In this document: piece by piece, positions 52,847 through 61,988 of the stretch
Layout: every line of letters begins with the position of its first letter
How positions within the stretch are numbered: position 1 is the stretch's first letter
DNA from: Bergeyella porcorum
Lineage (GTDB): Bacteria > Bacteroidota > Bacteroidia > Flavobacteriales > Weeksellaceae
Direction of reading: 5' to 3'
Assembly: GCF_042427575.1 (NCBI RefSeq)
Contig: NZ_JBHMFD010000001.1
Coordinates: forward strand, 124,001-188,000
Length of the DNA stretch: 64,000 bases
Notes under the pieces: model-generated
Database searches by the model: none
Told to the model about the DNA's origin: nothing
The model's input: the letters and a program-made list of their open reading frames with translations, nothing else
Program-made: the position numbers and the translations under genes

Positions 52847-55800
52847 ATGAACACATCTTTAAAACAAGCCCTATGGCTTTTAGTATTGTTCTTTACTAGT
52901 ATCGGTATACAGGTAAAGGCACAGACAGTAGAGTTTCTCCGTATGGATAACTCCTTGATTACAGACCTAAATGAGGTTTATAATGGTGGTAATGGACAAA
53001 ATATCCAGATTAAAGTAAGGGTAACTTATCCATCGGATGCCACAAACAAAAAAATGAAACTTACTTTAGGTAACTTCTTATCATTATTAGATGATGGGAC
53101 TTCTGATGAAAATACAAATTTATTTATCAATGGGATTACCCCAAATATAAAACAAAACCAAGCAAGAGTTTATACCAATTCTATAGTACCTAATGCTGGC
53201 GGACAGTATTATAATGCAGTAGGAGTGGTATATACTTCTATACCTACAGCAGAACAGTATGTTTATACGATGAATGACGTCGTTAGTGTAACCATTCCTC
53301 TTACCTTTAAACTAAATCCAGATCTAAGATTAAATGGTATTGCAACAGACGGAACTATTAATGGTTCTAGTGAGGGAATTGAAAAATCAACTCCTATTAC
53401 CGCTGAAGTATTGTACGACCATCAAGGAAGTTCTTATGCACAAAGTGCGGTCTTAAATAAGATTAAAGTTACTCCATTGTATTCTCGTAAAGTAGATGTA
53501 TATCGTGAGATTTATAGCAATGCTACAAGTCAAAATGGGAATACAGAACATATGAGATTTGTCCTCATCAATACACAAGGGTATTCTATGCCACCATTCA
53601 TAGAAGAATTTGAATATGAAATGCTATTGCCTCAAGGAATTTCTATAAATGTACTAGATGCACTTACAAGAAATGCTTTTGATATCACTACAGAAGTTTT
53701 AGGTACAGGTCAAACTAAAATGACTTTCGTGAAAAAGCCAACCTATTCGTATTCATCTAGAAATGTAGCAATGAATATAGCCATTGCTGAAAGTTTGGTT
53801 GCGGATGTACCAGCTGGAGGAACTAGAACCTTTAACATAGAAGTTACTTATAAAAAAATTAGATTAAGAAACTTTACAGCAGATACCAATCTTGCTAATA
53901 ATTCTGGTTCAATAGGAAATGTTACAAGCTACTCCATCTTTCCTGTAACATATACAAGACTATCTGACACTGAAACAATAGGATATTTTGGTACGACACA
54001 GGGAATGGCGATTAACAGCGAACAAATCACATCAGGTATTATATCTTATGTAAGATCGGCTAATACTGTAAATAACTATACTGATTTTTATACAGCCTTA
54101 GGTTATCTTCCTTATGATTTCTTTTTGGTTAATATGGATACTCAGAATGCCACCCGTCCTAAAGAGGTACTTTTTGAATTTCCTACATCAGATAAGTTTG
54201 AAGTAAAAGGAATACGCTTGTGGAAAAACACGGGTTATACAATGACAACCATAAAAGTAAAAACCAAAAACAACCCTACTCAACAGACACATACCGTAAA
54301 TTATAGTGGGAATGATTTGAAATTTGTAGATGTGGTTTCTTTAGGATATAGTGCAGATGATGTGCTTACGGAGGTAATTATGCCTATTGGAGCCATTCCT
54401 GCCAAAGGGAGTATTAAACAAGATAAGTTTGGTCGCCAAGCAGATGTTTTTGGTATATTAAAGGTACCATCAGCTATATCTAATTCTCCTATTCAATTAG
54501 ACAAGATTACTATAAGAGACGAAAACTATGATGCTAATAGTGTAGATAGAAATTATTCTCAATTAGCATTAAAACAATTAGTAGAAATTAGCAATGGTTC
54601 CACAAGAAATAATGTGCGCATAGATATGCCTAATTCTCAAGTAGTAAATGGCTATGAAACTGCTACTTTAAATTATATTATAAAAAACAAAATACTAGAT
54701 GGTGGACAACACTGGGGAGATCAGAATGGTTTTACCGAAGTGTCTAAAGTAGCTGTTGTTTATCCTAAGGAAATTACTGTAAAATCGATAACTTTTACCA
54801 ATAGCAATGGTGTCACCATTACAGCTACCCCACTAGCAGTAAGAGAGCAAGATGATAAAAAAATCTATACTTATGATCTAAGTCAGACTTCCGGCACAGA
54901 TAATATTATAGGTTGGATAGGTACGCCTGGGCAAGGTTTTAATGAAAATTTTATCACCGCTAAAGTAGAAATAGAAAATACTTCATTTTCTACTACAATT
55001 TATCCACTTACCAAAACCCTTTATGTAGAAACTTTACAAAATAGACATTTCTTCAATTCAGGCTTAGTGGCTAGAGGGCAAGATATTTATGACATCAACC
55101 AAAATGGTGCTACCAATGATGCAACTGTATATACAAATGCCTCAAGCAGTAATACGCTAACTTTAGTAGCAATAGAACGTGTACAACTGGGAATTGAAGC
55201 AAAATTAGAAAACGAAACCAATTATCAACCGCTACAACAAGGTGAAAGTTTTAACCTGAAAAGTACAACAGATAGAGTAAATATTAAGTATAACATATCT
55301 AACCCAACCAACAAAGAATTAGGGGATATAGACTTGTTTTTGCCTATTGCTAAACTTAATCAAAACTGGGGAACAAACTTCCAAGATGAAGCATTTAAGT
55401 TTGATATGAACTTACAAAATACTCTAGTAGGGGATACTACTTTCAACCAAATATTTGATGTAAGTTATGCTCATATCAGTAATCCTCAACAATACTCTAT
55501 CGATCAGCTAAAAAATTTCAATTGGGGAGTTTATACGGGAGAGTCAGCCAATATGATACGTATCAAGACTAAAACTGGTCAAAAATTGGCGGCTAATACT
55601 ACATATCCTATTACAGGAACATTTCAAGTAGCAAATGCTGAAAATGCAGTAGATGGGTCTATGAATTCGTGGAATGCATTTTATCGTATGATATTGGATA
55701 GCTATGGTTCTTTGGATGTAAAAACAGAAAAACTCAATGTAAAAATTGCTCTTGGACGCATAAATGTAGTAGCTTTTAACGACATCAATATGAATGGTAT

Positions 55801-56911
55801 AAAAGATACTGGCGAAGTAGCAATAGAAAATCTGAACATAAAAGTACTATCTCAAAATCCAACTCAAGGAGAAACTCCAATAGTAGAAGGAAGTACAGAT
55901 AATGCTGGGAATATGAATATTCAAGGATTAGTATCACAGACTACATATACTGTAAAAGCAAATAACCTAGATGTTGATACATATCGATTTACTAATGGTA
56001 ATACAGATGGTAACGAAACTGCAACATACCAAATTTCGGCAACTGGAATAGGGCAAAATGTGCCTACTGTATATGTGGGAATTACCAATGCAAAAGCAGT
56101 AGTAAAATTCATTACAGAAATAGACAAAGGATTATTTTCAGATGACGATACAGCCCTCCTAACAGAAAAGACCGTTACCAAGTTTTGGAATGAGAAAATC
56201 ACACCAGTACCAACAATTGTAAACCAAGGTACTTTTACCTTCAACGGATGGATAGACTCTGTGACAGGAGCAATATTGCAAAACAGTGCAATAGAAACAA
56301 TGGACTTAGGTCGTTATGTAGGTAGAACTTTCACTGCTAACTACTCTGATATCCAAGCTAATTCATATTGTATTACTACACGAATTCCAGATCCTTTAAA
56401 GCAAGGTGATGAGGCAGATGCAGCACTATATATAGAACCATCTGGATTACCAGAAGGGGTTACATATGAGTGGATGGATGGTACACCATCTACTTGCCCT
56501 CAGACATCTGGAGTATATTATACAAAACAACGAGTAAAAGTAACCTTTCCAGCAGACCAATCAGCTAAAATAATTGATGTCGTTGTACTATTGGAACCTC
56601 GTAATGATTTATATGGAGTAGAAAATATTACACACGAACTTCGTACAGGGCAAATATTAACTCTCACTACAGGAGTAACTCCATCTGAAGACGATTTTAC
56701 TTATCAATGGGAAAAAAGTACCAATCTATCAGAATGGACAGCAATAGAAAATGCTACTGCTCCTACTTATGAAGTAATAAATCAAGAAGTCGTTACTACT
56801 TATTATAGAAAAGTATCCACAAGAAATAATTGTAATATCACAAGTTACCCTATAAAAGTAACCGTAAAACAAGCAAGAGCATTCATTAATGCAATCGGGA
56901 CAAAAAGATAA
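52847..56911 (+). CDS. large secreted multi-domain protein, adhesin-like, function unknown
   Basis: A 1354-residue exported protein (signal peptide about residues 1-25, ending VKAQ). Residues 26 to about 960 are beta-rich, Asn/Thr-rich and not recognised. At about 968-1080 lies an SdrD B-like or Cna-B-like domain (VVAFNDINMNGIKDTGEVAI, then DNAGNMNIQGL). At about 1083-1165 lies a segment like the internalin B repeat or Gram-positive MucBP type (VVKFITEIDKG, TFTFNGWID). Ig-like regions follow (YEWMDGTPSTC; YQWEKSTNLSEW). There is no T9SS sorting domain or lipobox. Low GC and amino acid bias differ from the neighbours. The 207-aa gene follows after 50 bp. A surface adhesin role is inference. 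Confidence 0.85.
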   Translation: MNTSLKQALWLLVLFFTSIGIQVKAQTVEFLRMDNSLITDLNEVYNGGNGQNIQIKVRVTYPSDATNKKMKLTLGNFLSLLDDGTSDENTNLFINGITPNIKQNQARVYTNSIVPNAGGQYYNAVGVVYTSIPTAEQYVYTMNDVVSVTIPLTFKLNPDLRLNGIATDGTINGSSEGIEKSTPITAEVLYDHQGSSYAQSAVLNKIKVTPLYSRKVDVYREIYSNATSQNGNTEHMRFVLINTQGYSMPPFIEEFEYEMLLPQGISINVLDALTRNAFDITTEVLGTGQTKMTFVKKPTYSYSSRNVAMNIAIAESLVADVPAGGTRTFNIEVTYKKIRLRNFTADTNLANNSGSIGNVTSYSIFPVTYTRLSDTETIGYFGTTQGMAINSEQITSGIISYVRSANTVNNYTDFYTALGYLPYDFFLVNMDTQNATRPKEVLFEFPTSDKFEVKGIRLWKNTGYTMTTIKVKTKNNPTQQTHTVNYSGNDLKFVDVVSLGYSADDVLTEVIMPIGAIPAKGSIKQDKFGRQADVFGILKVPSAISNSPIQLDKITIRDENYDANSVDRNYSQLALKQLVEISNGSTRNNVRIDMPNSQVVNGYETATLNYIIKNKILDGGQHWGDQNGFTEVSKVAVVYPKEITVKSITFTNSNGVTITATPLAVREQDDKKIYTYDLSQTSGTDNIIGWIGTPGQGFNENFITAKVEIENTSFSTTIYPLTKTLYVETLQNRHFFNSGLVARGQDIYDINQNGATNDATVYTNASSSNTLTLVAIERVQLGIEAKLENETNYQPLQQGESFNLKSTTDRVNIKYNISNPTNKELGDIDLFLPIAKLNQNWGTNFQDEAFKFDMNLQNTLVGDTTFNQIFDVSYAHISNPQQYSIDQLKNFNWGVYTGESANMIRIKTKTGQKLAANTTYPITGTFQVANAENAVDGSMNSWNAFYRMILDSYGSLDVKTEKLNVKIALGRINVVAFNDINMNGIKDTGEVAIENLNIKVLSQNPTQGETPIVEGSTDNAGNMNIQGLVSQTTYTVKANNLDVDTYRFTNGNTDGNETATYQISATGIGQNVPTVYVGITNAKAVVKFITEIDKGLFSDDDTALLTEKTVTKFWNEKITPVPTIVNQGTFTFNGWIDSVTGAILQNSAIETMDLGRYVGRTFTANYSDIQANSYCITTRIPDPLKQGDEADAALYIEPSGLPEGVTYEWMDGTPSTCPQTSGVYYTKQRVKVTFPADQSAKIIDVVVLLEPRNDLYGVENITHELRTGQILTLTTGVTPSEDDFTYQWEKSTNLSEWTAIENATAPTYEVINQEVVTTYYRKVSTRNNCNITSYPIKVTVKQARAFINAIGTKR

Positions 56912-56961
56912 AATTTTTACCTTTTTGAAAGAAATAAAATATAACAAAAAAAAGAAATAAA

Positions 56962-57585
56962 ATGAATAAATATATTATCATAATTTTGATGCTATCAGGA
57001 GTATTAGCTCACGCACAGGAAGGGAATGTAGGAATTAATAATATGAACCCTCAGGCTACTTTACATATTTCAAAATCAAGTATATCAGGAAAGAATCAAG
57101 GATTAATTATTCCGAATGTAGAAAAAAGTGACATTAAATCATTCAGTAGCAATGTGGAATCTACTTTGCTATACGCTACATCTGGAGATATATCTGATAC
57201 GAGTGCAAAAACTCAAGAAATAACCAAAAAAGGGTTCTATTACTATGATGAAAGCTCTAGTAAATGGGTTAGTCTAGCTCCTAAAGCCCAATTTTATATG
57301 CCATCAATAGAAATACCTATGACAAGTAATATAACCCATAGTATTGATTTGTATGACCAATATCAACAACAGTATGATACTCAGGTGGTAGCTAAAAACC
57401 CGAGTGCCAAAAATCTACGAGTATTTTCTAGAACAGAGTTAGATTATTATATAACATACAATTCTGGAGTATTTATAGATGTTATGGTAAGTGATGATGG
57501 AGTATTAACTTACAAGGTATCCGCTACAGCGACAGCAGATCAGCTAGATAGAGCTTATATGAATGTTGTATTTCAAGAGAAATAA
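56962..57585 (+). CDS. secreted protein with a GNVGINxxNPQATLHI motif
   Basis: A 207-residue exported protein (signal peptide residues 1-18, ending AHAQ). After the signal comes GNVGINNMNPQATLHI, a motif found at the start of many Bacteroidota surface or tail-fibre-like proteins. A KGFYYYDESSSKWVSL hallmark segment follows at about residue 93. The C-terminal half (VFSRTELDYYITYNSGVFIDVMVSD, given for position) is a small beta domain. It lies 50 bp downstream of the 1354-aa gene and just before a terminator, so they form a two-gene unit. Together they may build a surface structure; no motor, chaperone or anchor gene is beside them. Confidence 0.82.
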   Translation: MNKYIIIILMLSGVLAHAQEGNVGINNMNPQATLHISKSSISGKNQGLIIPNVEKSDIKSFSSNVESTLLYATSGDISDTSAKTQEITKKGFYYYDESSSKWVSLAPKAQFYMPSIEIPMTSNITHSIDLYDQYQQQYDTQVVAKNPSAKNLRVFSRTELDYYITYNSGVFIDVMVSDDGVLTYKVSATATADQLDRAYMNVVFQEK

Positions 57586-57629
57586 ATTATTTAGCCTAAG
57601 TTCGGATTAAGGAAAGTTTAGAAACAATT

Positions 57630-57670
57630 GACCGTCATTCACCTTTTAAAGGTTGAGTGACGGTTTTTTT
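57630..57670 (+). terminator. terminator of the secreted-protein pair
   Basis: A hairpin with ACCGTCA/TGACGGT outer and ACC/GGT inner pairs, then T7. Confidence 0.88.
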
Positions 57671-57745
57671 AATAAATAGTATTCACAACTATCCGAAACT
57701 TTAAAAATAAAAATTGCCTGAGAATGTCGTATATTTGAAATATAC

Positions 57746-58019
57746 TGTCCCCCAAATTTAGACCACAGTTAAGCGGATTTAAGTTGATAATTGGGTTCAA
57801 ATTGAATTAAATCTTTTGGTTTTTGATAGTTAATTCCTTGATGTTTTCGGTTGTTGTATCCTGCAATAAATCCCTAATCCCTTCGTATAGTTCCAATCCT
57901 GATTCCATAGGATTGAGATAAATATAATCATACTTTATCTTCCTGCTTTTTTCATTTTTCCACGAGTCAAAATCAATATTTTTTTAACTTAACTCGTGGT
58001 CTGATATTTTTGGAGAACA
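57746..58019 (-). mobile_element. internally deleted IS3-family element
   Basis: One end at 57746 reads TGTCCCCCAAATTTAGACCAC. The other, read inward from 58019 on the minus strand, is TGTTCTCCAAAAATATCAGA then CCAC; the two are imperfect terminal inverted repeats. Near the 58019 end, CCACGAGT/ACTCGTGG (57960-57999) form a hairpin before the orfA start ATGAAAAAAGCAGG at 57955. The orfA reading then breaks after six codons (MKKAGR) and joins the last part of orfB. About 270 bp remain of an element that would normally exceed 1 kb. No clear target duplication is seen. Confidence 0.82.
57769..57937 (-). pseudogene. IS3-family transposase (orfB) C-terminal remnant
   Basis: Read on the minus strand, one frame gives KYDYIYLNPMESGLELYEGI, and a second frame 1 nt away continues GYNNRKHQGINYQKPKDLIQ to a stop at 57769. 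Together they are the usual end of an IS3 orfB integrase. A T missing from a T run (GATTTATT where GATTTTATT is expected), around position 57,867, causes the frameshift. The N-terminal DDE region is absent. Confidence 0.82.
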
Positions 58020-58111
58020 TTATAATCATCCAAATACGAAAAAAAGGAGTTGAACGATTCTTGCAAAGATCTCATATTTTTAGAAAAATTAGCCTCCCAA
58101 AATTTAATGGC
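58020..58111. other. short gap with no supported gene
   Basis: AT-rich sequence between the IS remnant and the menB terminator; nothing further was seen. Confidence 0.4.
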
Positions 58112-58142
58112 ATAAAAAAAGCTGCCCTTTTCGGACAGCTTC
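58112..58142 (-). terminator. terminator of menB
   Basis: AAGCTGTCC and GGGCAGCTT pair around a GAAAA loop, with T7 on the minus strand, directly after the menB stop. Confidence 0.88.
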
Positions 58143-58147
58143 CTACA

Positions 58148-58984
58148 TTACGAAATCCATTGGTCTTCTCCGAAGTTTGGCTTTCGCTTCTCTAAAAAGG
58201 CATTGCGACCTTCTTTGGCTTCGTCGGTCATATAGGCAAGGCGGGTGGCTTCTCCGGCAAAAACTTGTTGACCTACCATTCCGTCGTCGGTGAGATTCAT
58301 TGCAAATTTTAGCATACGGATAGAAGTTGGTGATTTTGCCAATATCTCTTGAGCCCACTCATAAGCCGTGTTTTCCAGTTCAGCGTGAGGCACTACTTTA
58401 TTGACCATACCCATTTCAAAGGCTTCTTGTGCAGAGTAGTTTCTGCCTAAAAAGAAAATCTCGCGGGCTTTCTTTTGCCCTACCATTTTTGCTAAATATG
58501 CCGAGCCATAACCACCGTCAAAACTAGTAACATCGGCATCGGTTTGTTTGAAAATAGCGTGTTCTTTGCTTGCCAGCGTGAGGTCGCACACCACGTGAAG
58601 TGAGTGCCCGCCACCTACTGCCCAGCCGTTTACTACGGCAATCACCACTTTGGGCATAAAGCGAATGAGGCGTTGCACTTCTAAGATATTGAGACGATGT
58701 CTGCCATCTTCCCCCACATAGCCTTGATGTCCGCGTGCCTTTTGGTCGCCACCGCTACAAAATGCGTGTCCGCCATCTTTGGGGCTTGGACCTTCGCCGG
58801 TGAGTAGCACTACGCCGATGCTTGGGTCTTCATACGCATCGTAAAAAGCATCGTAAAGCTCCGATGTAGTTTTTGGGCGAAAAGCATTGCGAACCTCTGG
58901 TCGGTTAAAGGCGATTCTTGCCACGCCACCTGATTTCTTGTAAGTAATATCTTCGTATTGTTTTACGGTTTTCCAATTTTTCAT
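58148..58984 (-). CDS. menB: 1,4-dihydroxy-2-naphthoyl-CoA synthase
   Basis: A 278-residue crotonase-fold enzyme that closes the second ring in menaquinone synthesis. MenB marks: GVARIAFNRPEVRNAFRP, DGGHAFCSGGDQKARG, VVNGWAVGGGHSLHVVCDLTLAS (oxyanion hole Gly), and TDADVTSFDGGYGSAYLAK with the catalytic Asp/Ser and Tyr. Length is typical and no other men gene is near. The enzyme is cytoplasmic. A -7-like TATTTTTA is on the minus strand at 59009-59002. Confidence 0.95.
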   Translation of the reverse strand: MKNWKTVKQYEDITYKKSGGVARIAFNRPEVRNAFRPKTTSELYDAFYDAYEDPSIGVVLLTGEGPSPKDGGHAFCSGGDQKARGHQGYVGEDGRHRLNILEVQRLIRFMPKVVIAVVNGWAVGGGHSLHVVCDLTLASKEHAIFKQTDADVTSFDGGYGSAYLAKMVGQKKAREIFFLGRNYSAQEAFEMGMVNKVVPHAELENTAYEWAQEILAKSPTSIRMLKFAMNLTDDGMVGQQVFAGEATRLAYMTDEAKEGRNAFLEKRKPNFGEDQWIS

Positions 58985-59094
58985 TTCAATAAATTTTTGG
59001 GTAAAAATAAGGAATTTTAGCGTGATGAGAGCAATATACAGAGTCCATTTTAGACAAAAAAGGCTTCAACATTGCTGTTAAAACCTTTGGTATG

Positions 59095-59964
59095 CTATGG
59101 CGTTAGAAGGTCAGGCTCTATCAGATTATTATTTCGCTTTATGGATTCTTTTGCTTGTGTTTCTCTTTTTCTTATAAATTCATTCATATCTATCGGATTG
59201 CCGCTGGCATCTTTAACATACATAGTTGCTCCACTTTGATACATCATACGGAGAGATTTAATAGGGTCTTTTCTATAGTCTGAAATCGCCTTTTTATATT
59301 GTTCTCGTTTTATAGGAATATATTTTTTGCTGCCACTTTGCTCTGCTTCACTTTTCCATTCTTGGTCTTTTAAAGATTTTGAAGCTTTTAGTTCCATTTT
59401 ATGAGAGCCTGTAGCATCTTCCACTTTCACTATTAAGCCTGGTAAGCCGTGAAATTTGTAAGGTCCATCTACAACGGGAATTTCCGTAGCAAACCACGCA
59501 TACCAAGTTCTCCCCCAAAGTTGAGTTTTGGCTTTCTGGGCATCAAATTCTCCTATTTTTTCTTTATCTGGTAAGATTTCCCAATTGATTTTTAAGTTTT
59601 CCTTCACCAAATATTTATCTGAACTAACACTATTGAAGAATTGTATTTCAAAATCTGGATAAGTTTTCTCTACGATATACCCCACTTTTCCTACTTTAAT
59701 CCCGCTCATATCAATGCGAACATCAGTAGATTTTGTGGCAAATTGCTTTTGGATTTGTGCTTCAACGATAGAATCTGATTTATATTTCCCATAGCTATAA
59801 TATTTAGAGCCTTTGGGAGAAATGTCCAGATACATTATTTCTTCTGATATTTTTTCTTTGTTGGTAGAATCTTGAATCCATCGGTATTCATACACGAATC
59901 TTTGATTTTGAGCTAGTAGCCAAGTGGTAAAACTTAACATCACTAATGTCATTAATCTTTTCAT
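59095..59964 (-). CDS. GLPGLI family exported protein
   Basis: A 289-residue protein with a signal peptide (residues 1-18, ending LLAQ) and the family hallmark FHGLPGLIVKVEDATG at about residue 172, preceded by WGRTWYAWFATEIPVVDGP. The family (TIGR01200 type) is restricted to Bacteroidota, often occurs near T9SS or gliding genes, and has no proven function. The last 60 residues are basic and helical, with a PIDMNEFIRKRETQ stretch. It is a single gene between menB and rpsO on the same strand. Confidence 0.9.
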   Translation of the reverse strand: MKRLMTLVMLSFTTWLLAQNQRFVYEYRWIQDSTNKEKISEEIMYLDISPKGSKYYSYGKYKSDSIVEAQIQKQFATKSTDVRIDMSGIKVGKVGYIVEKTYPDFEIQFFNSVSSDKYLVKENLKINWEILPDKEKIGEFDAQKAKTQLWGRTWYAWFATEIPVVDGPYKFHGLPGLIVKVEDATGSHKMELKASKSLKDQEWKSEAEQSGSKKYIPIKREQYKKAISDYRKDPIKSLRMMYQSGATMYVKDASGNPIDMNEFIRKRETQAKESIKRNNNLIEPDLLTP

Positions 59965-60018
59965 ATTTTACTTGTTTTTAAAATTAACGCTACTAATATA
60001 ATATTTTTTTGAATACCC

Positions 60019-60048
60019 AAAAAAAGCAACCCATCTCTGAGTTGCTTT
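60019..60048 (-). terminator. terminator of rpsO
   Basis: AAAAGCAACTC pairs with GGGTTGCTTTT, closed by a 6-nt loop; seven T residues follow on the minus strand. It is 21 bp after the rpsO stop. Confidence 0.9.
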
Positions 60049-60068
60049 TGTTGTTCTGATAAGATGTA

Positions 60069-60338
60069 TTATTTTCTTAATCCTAATTCTGCGATGATCG
60101 CTCTGTATCTTTCGATATCCTTATTTTTAAGATAATCTAACAATCTCTTTCTCTTACCTACCAATTTCACCAATGATCTTTCAGTAGCGTAATCTTTATG
60201 ATTAGCTCTCAAGTGCCCTGTAAGGTGGTTGATTCTGTAAGTGAACAATGCGATTTGTCCTTCCGCACTTCCTGTATCTTGTGCAGATTTTCCGTGTTTT
60301 GCGAAGATTTCAGCCTTCTTTTCTGATGTTAAGTACAT
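60069..60338 (-). CDS. rpsO: 30S ribosomal protein S15
   Basis: An 89-residue S15, the primary 16S rRNA binder of the 30S platform. The family core is plain: FAKHGKSAQDTGSAEGQIAL, YRINHLTGHLRANHKDYATER and LVGKRKRLLDYLKNKDIERY. Length matches the family exactly. It is not followed by pnp here as it is in enterobacteria, and it has a textbook promoter and terminator, so it is monocistronic. The usual autoregulatory leader is not obvious in the 37 nt between the -7 box and ATG. Confidence 0.97.
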   Translation of the reverse strand: MYLTSEKKAEIFAKHGKSAQDTGSAEGQIALFTYRINHLTGHLRANHKDYATERSLVKLVGKRKRLLDYLKNKDIERYRAIIAELGLRK

Positions 60339-60375
60339 TCCAATATTATTTAAATGATTATTATGTAACGAGGTG

Positions 60376-60407
60376 CAAAAGTATGATATTTTAATTTCTC
60401 CACCAAA
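60376..60407 (-). promoter_or_regulatory. full Bacteroidota promoter of rpsO
   Basis: On the minus strand, TTTG at 60407-60404 and TACTTTTG at 60383-60376 are separated by exactly 20 nt. Confidence 0.85.
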
Positions 60408-60478
60408 AATTTGGCTTCTTTTTTACTCAAAAATTTTTGATTTCTCAGAAACATTTCCTTTCTCTTCCCTCAATAGCC

Positions 60479-61969
60479 TTAAAACATATCTGCATTTTCG
60501 CCTTTGCCCACAGGATATTGCTCTGTAAAGCATCCGAAACAATGCTTGTCTGAACCCAAAATTTCTTTCAAATGGTCTAATGATAAAAATTCTAAAGAAT
60601 CTACGCCCAAGTAATCTTTCAATTCTTCTTTGGACATATTGGCAGAGATTAAATCATCTTTGGTAGGGGTATCTATTCCCAAAAAGCACGGGGCTATGAT
60701 GGGTGGCGATACGCTTCGGAAGTGGATTTCCTTAACGCCTGCATCTTTCAATATTTTCACCAATCGTTTGGAGGTTGTTCCCCTCACAATGGAATCGTCT
60801 ATGATGACTACGCGCTTGTCTTTAATTTCCGAAATAATAGGGTTTAGCTTTAGATTAACAATACGCTCTCTCATCTCCTGTGTAGGGACAATGAAACTTC
60901 TACCAATGTATCTGTTTTTAATCAAAACAGGGCGGAAAGGAATGCCCGAAACTTTTGAAAATCCAATGGCTGCTGGCACCCCAGAGTCTGGTACGCCTAT
61001 CACCATATCGGCATCTACGGGGGCTTGTTCCCAAATTTTTTCTCCAGATTTTTCTCTAATCTCGTGAACATTGATGCCCTCTAGGCTGGAGTCTGGTCTT
61101 GCGAAGTAAATGTATTCAAAAGAGCAAATGCTATTCTCACAGTTGTCTTTTACCAAGAAAGATTTTAAACCTTCTTCGTTCTCGCTGGTGTAAACGATTT
61201 CGCCTGGTAAAATATCCCTCACATACTGAGCTCCCACGGCATCTAAGGCTGCACTTTCTGAGGCTACTACATAGGTTTTGTTATCCATTGCACCCAATAC
61301 CAACGGACGAATGCCGTGGAAATCTCGGAAGGCAAAGAATTTATTTCTCGTAATCCCTACCACAGAGTAAGCACCTTGGATTTTATCCATTGTAGCTTTG
61401 ATGGCACCACGAAGACCTAAATCCAAGTTTTTCTGAATTAGCCTTAGAATAACTTCAGAATCCGAAGTGGCACGAAATACCACCCCCTCTGCTTCCAACT
61501 CTTTTTTGAGTTCCATTGCATTGGTAAGATTACCATTGTGAGCGATGGAAAGGATAATCTGGTCGTACTCGTTTTTAGCAAAAAATGGTTGATAGTTGTA
61601 TTTCTTCTTATCTCCTGCTGTGGTATAGCGGGTATGCCCTATTACGCCATTGCCCATAAAGGTTTCTGGCTCTTGGATTTCTTTATAAACATCCAATACC
61701 AAACCTTCATCTTTGATATTGAATATCTTATTGCTATTCATCACTGAAATACCGCAAGCTTCCTGCCCGCGGTGTTGCAAGGCAAATAATCCAAACTGAG
61801 AAAGTGAAAAGGTATCCAGATTATGTTCAGAATAAAGCCCAAATATACCACACTCCTCGGTAGGGGCATCTATGGCTTCCTCTTCTGATGTACGGAATAG
61901 GTTTCTTCCGTAGTTTCTGTTTTTAAATTGGTTAAGATATTCTTCTCTGTGCTTTGCTAGATCTTTCAT
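60479..61969 (-). CDS. purF: amidophosphoribosyltransferase
   Basis: A 496-residue enzyme for the first committed step of purine synthesis, making phosphoribosylamine from PRPP and glutamine. The N-terminal nucleophile glutaminase would start at Cys40 (EECGIFGLYSE), leaving an unusually long 39-residue leader to be cut off (11 in Bacillus subtilis). Cysteines placed for a [4Fe-4S] cluster, as in Bacillus, are seen in CENSICSF and the C-terminal KHCFGCFTEQYP. The PRPP loop is VVIIDDSIVRGTTSKRLV. It lies 19 bp downstream of purC on the same strand, in one operon. Confidence 0.96.
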   Translation of the reverse strand: MKDLAKHREEYLNQFKNRNYGRNLFRTSEEEAIDAPTEECGIFGLYSEHNLDTFSLSQFGLFALQHRGQEACGISVMNSNKIFNIKDEGLVLDVYKEIQEPETFMGNGVIGHTRYTTAGDKKKYNYQPFFAKNEYDQIILSIAHNGNLTNAMELKKELEAEGVVFRATSDSEVILRLIQKNLDLGLRGAIKATMDKIQGAYSVVGITRNKFFAFRDFHGIRPLVLGAMDNKTYVVASESAALDAVGAQYVRDILPGEIVYTSENEEGLKSFLVKDNCENSICSFEYIYFARPDSSLEGINVHEIREKSGEKIWEQAPVDADMVIGVPDSGVPAAIGFSKVSGIPFRPVLIKNRYIGRSFIVPTQEMRERIVNLKLNPIISEIKDKRVVIIDDSIVRGTTSKRLVKILKDAGVKEIHFRSVSPPIIAPCFLGIDTPTKDDLISANMSKEELKDYLGVDSLEFLSLDHLKEILGSDKHCFGCFTEQYPVGKGENADMF

Positions 61970-61988
61970 TATTGTACTCGGGGACAGA

